Positions 21,404 through 25,537 of a stretch of 25,537 nucleotides of DNA are shown here, piece by piece (within the stretch, counting starts at the first letter, position 1; each line of letters begins with the position of its first letter). Where the stretch lies: contig PJRA01000274.1 in NCBI GenBank assembly GCA_016987375.1, forward strand, positions 52,194-77,730, written 5' to 3'. Under the pieces are notes generated by a model. It saw nothing but the letters and a program-made list of their open reading frames with translations, was not told the origin of the DNA and searched no databases. Position numbers and translations under genes: made by a program. Source of the stretch: Brachionus koreanus (taxonomy: Eukaryota; Rotifera; Eurotatoria; Ploima; Brachionidae).

Positions 21404-21534
21404 CCTTATTAAATTTAAAATTATTATATTTTTAATCAATTTTTAATTTATAAATCTTTTCTAACTAATTTACTAATTTTACTTTAAAAGAAAAAAACAT
21501 AAATATCCACCGGTCATTTTGTTTGTTGATAATT

Positions 21535-22701
21535 TCAATTCAAAGATATTTTTGAAAATCTGTTCTCCATAAAAATAAAGTCATTTTTTCTTTGTTTGAT
21601 TTTGATACGATTCAAAAATTCTCGATTAATCTTAGTACCAAGTTGCATATTAGTGAAATTATATTCACATTGAAAAAATTCTTGTTCATAATTCAATGTA
21701 TATTCAATTTTTTTACTATTTGATTTTAATCTATTATTTATCAAAGCGTACAATTCATTAGTACTTCTTTTTCCAATGTCAAAAGAAGGAGGAAATAAAA
21801 AGATTTTAGTTTCAAAAATCTTTCTATATTCATCTAAGATAAAAACTAGAGATCTACAATCGTAGCAATGGTCAAGTCCAGGTGCATCTATTTCATGCTT
21901 GTAGCAGTTAGTTCGTTCATATTTGTTAAAGAAATACATCTGATTTTCGTATTTTTTGCAGTCATAATTCTTAAAATCAGAGTCTTGTCTTACATAAAGT
22001 CTGGTTTCACTGGTTGAACGATTTCCAAATGCTAAAAAATAAATTACTCCATCTAAATACTTTTTGAATAAGCGATTTCCATTATAGTAGGGAAGTCGAA
22101 ATTTCAAATATGATCTGTATGGCTGTAGTTCTTTATGAATTTCGGCTTGTAAATCCATGTCTTGTTCAACAGTAATTTCTTTATTATTTCTTCTAATATC
22201 AGAAATAAACAATCGAATGAAATTTTCTCTATCATCATATTCATTTTTTAATTCACCAGCTATTTTGGCATTCAAGTACAATTTTCTTACTACAAATTTA
22301 CTCTCATCTATATCAGTTCCTAATCGAAAAGTCTGTGTATCGTACAGAATAAATTTAATAAAAGGAAAAAAATCATGTAAAATCTTTAAGTGGCTTCCGA
22401 TGGCAGCACCTCCGTAAACTACAACTATTTTTTTATTTTTAATTTCACTTGGACAATAGTCTTTTGATAAATCCTGTAAAGCTAGTGTCAAAAATTCAAT
22501 TTCACATAATAAAAGCTGATATCTTCCATAATGAACTACTGTAGTATTTTCATTATTAGAATTTGGTGTATATTCACAATTAGATGGATAATTTTCATGG
22601 TCAAGAATTCTTTTGGACCAACTAAATGTCTCAGTAACATATTTAGATTCAGAATTTTGTAGCGTATGAGGCGAGTCTTCAGGCTTAAACATTAATAACA
22701 A
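21535..22701 (-). CDS. VP39-type cap 2'-O-methyltransferase-like protein, altered catalytic Lys (copy A)
   Basis: Intronless frame of 388 residues; a second ATG at codon 4 is also possible. It is collinear with the divergent gene at 23962-25176: shared S-P-H-T-L-Q-N (10-16), E-x-E-F-L-T (67-72), SAM-loop region Y-G-G-A-A-I-G-S-H (96-104), acidic D121, S-D168-I-R-R, K200-F-R-L-P-Y, S-E232-T-R-L-Y-V-R and G-L-D-H-C-Y-D-C (275-282). Known family: the VP39 / PARP_regulatory fold methylates the cap ribose and, in poxviruses, also aids poly(A) polymerase; its catalytic tetrad is K-D-K-E. Here D168, K200 and E232 fit, but the first Lys is Gln62. The loop that normally reads A-P-G has Ile101 for Pro. 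I infer weak or lost methyltransferase activity in an otherwise intact protein, perhaps an RNA-binding or partner role. No signal peptide or membrane segment is seen. Confidence 0.8.
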   Translation of the reverse strand: MLLMFKPEDSPHTLQNSESKYVTETFSWSKRILDHENYPSNCEYTPNSNNENTTVVHYGRYQLLLCEIEFLTLALQDLSKDYCPSEIKNKKIVVVYGGAAIGSHLKILHDFFPFIKFILYDTQTFRLGTDIDESKFVVRKLYLNAKIAGELKNEYDDRENFIRLFISDIRRNNKEITVEQDMDLQAEIHKELQPYRSYLKFRLPYYNGNRLFKKYLDGVIYFLAFGNRSTSETRLYVRQDSDFKNYDCKKYENQMYFFNKYERTNCYKHEIDAPGLDHCYDCRSLVFILDEYRKIFETKIFLFPPSFDIGKRSTNELYALINNRLKSNSKKIEYTLNYEQEFFQCEYNFTNMQLGTKINREFLNRIKIKQRKNDFIFMENRFSKISLN

Positions 22702-22922
22702 AGCTTAAAAATATCAAATTAAATTTATATCTAATATAATATATTAAAATATTAAATGTTTGTTTATTGATTCATACTTTGGTTAAAAAAATTTGAATAC
22801 AAAAATTGTTTAATAATCTCTTATTATGATATAGACTCGAAAAAATATTATTTTTTTATTTTTATAGCCATTTATTTTGACGAAATAGAAAAAATTAACA
22901 AATAATTAAATATTTGATAAGT

Positions 22923-23020
22923 GTTTAAAAAATTTAAGAGGCTTAAAAACATTTATATTGAAATCAAAGAGATAACATGTATCTTTTTTTAAGTCATAAA
23001 AAAGACTTAAAGATGTATCA
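22923..23020 (-). pseudogene. Unknown coding-like relic, copy 1
   Basis: This stretch is similar in the same orientation to 23721-23810. Its minus strand reads F-Y-D-L-K-K-D-T-C-Y-L-F-D-F-N, then V-F-K-P-L-K-F. It matches copy 2 at 17 of 24 residues. No start or longer frame is present, and the parent protein is not recognised. Confidence 0.4.
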
Positions 23021-23204
23021 AATATTATTAAAAAATCCAATTCAGACTATCTATTTGTGAAATTTTTTTTCTTAAAGTAGAATTAAAGTTTATTTAAAAT
23101 TCTGACTAAGTTACTTTGGTTTAATTTGGAAAAAATCCTATTAAATACTAATAAATTTGACTAATTCAGACCTATTTTGATTAATTTATATTAACATTAA
23201 ATTT

Positions 23205-23375
23205 GGTCTAATTCTCCTTTAATCAGCTAAATTGGGTCTAACCTTACTTTTATTGGGACAAACTCTCTTTATTACAGTTCATTTGTGACCAATTCCCTTC
23301 AATTCAATTAATGTTGGGACTCATTCCCTCTAATCGAGTCAAATTGGGACCAACTCCCGTTCAATTTTGTATTAT
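23205..23375. repeat. Degenerate tandem repeat, period about 30 bp
   Basis: About six units each carry a core like ttgggacyaaytcyc. Cores begin near 23205, 23235, 23256, 23285, 23316 and 23346, spaced 30-31 except for one short step of 21. The units are well diverged, so this is an old minisatellite. Confidence 0.65.
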
Positions 23376-23720
23376 CTGATCAATTTTACTCTTATTTTAA
23401 ATCAAGAAAGTTTTTTTTTAGTTTATAAGTCAATATTTCTTTTCTTTCTTATTAACTTAATGTTAAACTTAATTCTTAGACTTAACTAATTTTCACTCTA
23501 AAACAATTTAAATATTTTTTTTATTTGAAAATTTTTGGTTGACGGACAAGTTTAATTATCACAAAATCAATTGTTTTTAATTCAATTTTGTGACTTTAAA
23601 AAGATTTAATGAACAAAATTAGATATAATGATCGGTTTAGAATATTAACTAATGTTTTGTTCATATTTAACTGAAAAAAAAAGTAAAAATAATTATTAGG
23701 TGACAATATAATTTCAAATG

Positions 23721-23810
23721 TTTTAAAATTTAATAGGCTCAAAAACTTTTCCGTTGAAATCAAAAAGATAATGGGTATCTTTGTTAGAGTCATAAAAATC
23801 GATGCATTCG
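23721..23810 (-). pseudogene. Unknown coding-like relic, copy 2
   Basis: The minus strand reads I-I-E-C-I-D-F-Y-D-S-N-K-D-T-H, then Y-L-F-D-F-N-G-K-V-F-E-P-I-K-F and a TAA. It is the better-preserved of the two direct copies flanking the minisatellite. It is not part of the methyltransferase-like proteins as far as I can see. Confidence 0.4.
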
Positions 23811-23961
23811 ATAATTTTTTATTGCTTTATTTAAAGCAATAAAAATTATTTTATTGCTATATTTTTTATCTAAAGTTAATTTAACAAAAAAATGAAGAAT
23901 ATCATTGAATTTAATTTTTTTTCTTCGAAAATAAAACTTATTATTAGACAAATTTAATCAA

Positions 23962-25176
23962 ATGAATTTAAATTTAATTTCTCCGCACACACTCCAGAAC
24001 AAAAATGCCATTTATTCAGAAAAATTTACCAGAATTTTGACAGATGATTTTCCAGCAAAAAAATATGTACCTAAAGAAAAAGATCAAGATAGAACAAGTG
24101 TTCATTTTGGACAAAGAAAATTATTTTTAAGCGAAGTTGAGTTTCTTACCACTTGTTGTGCTGAAATTCCCAGAAATAAAATTTTCAAAAAAATAATTCT
24201 CATTTATGCAGGAGCAGCACCAGGTGTTCATCTAGAATTTTTGAGTGAAATGTTTCCATTTATAAGATTCATTCTGATTGATCCTGCAAAAATGGCATTT
24301 AAGCCGAATGATAAAATCAGAATAAACCAAGAATACTTTGATGATGAAATGGCCTTAAGTCTTTGGGAAGAGTTTAAAGAAGACATTATTTTGTTTGTTT
24401 CAGACATTAGGCGATTTGGACCAGGAGCCAAGTTAACTGACGCCGAGATAGAAAAAGAAATATTAGAAGATATGCAAAATCAGATGAATTGGTACAAAAT
24501 TCTAAAGCCGTTTAGATCATTATTCAAATTCCGTTTGCCATATGTGGAAAATAGACCAAATGAAAAGCTAACTCTTGATTATTTGGAAGGAGATATTTAT
24601 TTTCAAATTTGGCCTCCAAATTCATCTTCAGAAACACGACTTTATGTCAGAGAAAACGCCAAAATAAAAACCTACGATTGTTTAAAGTATGAAAATCAGC
24701 TTTACTATTTTAATAATGTTGAAAGAGTAAATTGCTATAATCACAATTATTATATAGATGGACTAGATCATTGTTATGATTGTAGAGCTGAAATTTATGT
24801 ATTTGAAAATTATATTGATAATTTTGAAAAAATAAAAAAATTCTGTAGAAATGACGAAATTCTGAATAAATTAATAGTTCCTGAATATGTTGCCAAATTG
24901 AATAAGATTTTAAATGCAGATGAAAAAAAAATTGTAATTTGTTATGACAAAAAAGAATATCAGATTATATTTACTAGCATAAAATATGGTAGACGAATTG
25001 AAGATTTGTTTAATAACAAAAATTTGATTAGATTTAAATCGGACAAATGGAAACAAAAAAATTATCATTATGATCACTCTAATACATTGAATAAAGATGA
25101 AAATAATAAATGTAAACGAAAAAATGTTTCAAGTAGTGATCATGAGAATAAAGGAAAAATTCAAAGACTTAATTAA
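23962..25176 (+). CDS. VP39-type cap 2'-O-methyltransferase-like protein (copy B)
   Basis: Intronless frame of 404 residues from an ATG that matches the N-terminus of copy A. Family landmarks in order: K53 in G-Q-R-K-L-F-L-S-E, SAM loop Y-A-G-A-A-P-G-V-H (82-90), D107 closing the second strand (I-L-I-D-P), D148 in V-S-D-I-R-R, K189 in F-K-F-R-L-P-Y and E224 in S-E-T-R-L-Y-V-R. So the full K-D-K-E tetrad (53, 148, 189, 224) is present. A possible metal site, C258-x2-H261 then H270-C271-x2-C274, is shared with copy A. The C-terminal tail (about 355-404) is Lys/Asn-rich. The known family caps mRNA with 2'-O-methyl marks in large DNA viruses and occurs in some eukaryotes. An active cytosolic or nuclear cap-1 methyltransferase is inferred. 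The lack of introns fits viral origin or retroposition. Confidence 0.85.
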   Translation: MNLNLISPHTLQNKNAIYSEKFTRILTDDFPAKKYVPKEKDQDRTSVHFGQRKLFLSEVEFLTTCCAEIPRNKIFKKIILIYAGAAPGVHLEFLSEMFPFIRFILIDPAKMAFKPNDKIRINQEYFDDEMALSLWEEFKEDIILFVSDIRRFGPGAKLTDAEIEKEILEDMQNQMNWYKILKPFRSLFKFRLPYVENRPNEKLTLDYLEGDIYFQIWPPNSSSETRLYVRENAKIKTYDCLKYENQLYYFNNVERVNCYNHNYYIDGLDHCYDCRAEIYVFENYIDNFEKIKKFCRNDEILNKLIVPEYVAKLNKILNADEKKIVICYDKKEYQIIFTSIKYGRRIEDLFNNKNLIRFKSDKWKQKNYHYDHSNTLNKDENNKCKRKNVSSSDHENKGKIQRLN

Positions 25177-25211
25177 TTATAATTATTATTTTGTCTTTAT
25201 TTTTTTTAATC

Positions 25212-25217
25212 AATAAA
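25212..25217 (+). terminator. Possible poly(A) signal of methyltransferase-like copy B
   Basis: AATAAA followed at once by AATAAAA-like sequence, 36 nt after the stop codon. Confidence 0.45.
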
Positions 25218-25456
25218 ATAAAAATATTTATTTAAAATCTTGGTAATGCTAAAAGATTTGTAGGTAAGGAGGAACTTAAAAATACCTATGAAATGATTTA
25301 AGAAGAAAAACTAAATGTATTAATTAATCTAATGATTAATTTATTTATTCCTTATTTAATTGATTGATCATAAAAAGAAAGATAAAAAGATGTGCGAATT
25401 ATTGAAAATTTTTTAGAAAAAGCGCAAAATTTAAAAAAATGTAGTTCCACAAGTTT
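25218..25456. other. Short 3' spacer
   Basis: AT-rich; I see nothing in it. Confidence 0.4.
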
Positions 25457-25537
25457 ATTAATAATAATAATAATAGTTAATATTCTACGGTCAAGTTTAG
25501 TTTAACTAAACTGACAAAGCAGGAAGACTAACGTAAT
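25457..25537 (-). mobile_element. LINE 3' end, second copy (cut by the window edge)
   Basis: Read on the minus strand, this ends in K-L-D-R-R-I-L followed by an ATT repeat. That is the same end as the LINE relic at 20655-21302. Bases 25477-25494 are an exact reverse complement of 21273-21290 (18 nt), and similarity continues for about 40 nt further into the element. The remainder lies outside the window. Confidence 0.8.

Larger units (their letters stand above)
22702..23961. other. 1.26-kb divergent intergenic region between the two methyltransferase-like genes
   Basis: It must hold both 5' regions. It contains a duplicated coding-like relic (22923-23020 and 23721-23810) and a degenerate 30-bp tandem repeat (23205-23375). 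Both genes have an AG 14-16 nt before their ATG (ttaag and attag), which could be a leader splice acceptor. No TATA box stands out from the AT background. Confidence 0.5.

Noticed and set aside
22720..25200. The window as part of an integrated or free large DNA virus.
   Set aside because: Only one virus-type family is present; the rest is intron-bearing eukaryotic genes, LINE and mariner relics.
1..25537. A CRISPR array or bacterial operon.
   Set aside because: No regularly spaced identical repeats occur, and the gene structure is eukaryotic.

Overview
This window looks like nuclear DNA of a small invertebrate, most likely a monogonont rotifer of the Brachionus kind. The sequence is strongly AT-rich, the ROCO gene has GT-AG introns, and coding islands are GC-richer than their surroundings. 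The protein types (multidomain ROCO-TIR proteins, discoidin/F-type lectin secreted proteins, SWIM/AT-hook MULE-type proteins) fit that group as I know it. The taxon is an inference; the eukaryotic nature is visible directly.

Layout. (1) 128-622, minus: the 3' part of a SWIM zinc-finger/AT-hook protein of MULE-transposase type. (2) 1014-7016, plus: a four-exon gene for a protein of about 1,500 residues: leucine-rich repeats with an embedded EF-hand loop, a Roc GTPase, COR, two TIR-type domains and a C-terminal module. I rebuilt the splicing by joining reading frames across introns 2682-2736, 2899-3874 and 5724-6147. (3) 7017-17425: about 10.4 kb with no intact gene, holding a foldback element, a mariner transposase relic, a probable LINE relic and low-complexity DNA. 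(4) 17426-19081, plus: an intronless secreted protein with two discoidin domains and an F-type-lectin-like domain. (5) 19082-21534: a second foldback element and a decayed LINE reverse-transcriptase 3' end. (6) 21535-22701 minus and 23962-25176 plus: two divergent, intronless paralogues of the VP39-type mRNA cap 2'-O-methyltransferase / poly(A) polymerase regulatory family, best known from large DNA viruses. One keeps the full K-D-K-E tetrad; the other has Gln for the first Lys and Ile for the Pro of the SAM-loop motif. (7) 25457-25537, minus: the 3' end of a second LINE copy of the same family, so two inward-facing LINE tails bracket the methyltransferase pair.

How the genes may work together. 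These are separate transcription units with no shared operon logic. A loose common theme is possible: ROCO-TIR proteins, lectin-like secreted proteins and virus-type cap methyltransferases can all belong to host-pathogen biology. Nothing in the sequence shows that they act together. The most notable items are the divergent methyltransferase pair with one apparently catalytically altered member, and the twin-TIR ROCO with an EF-hand inside its repeats.
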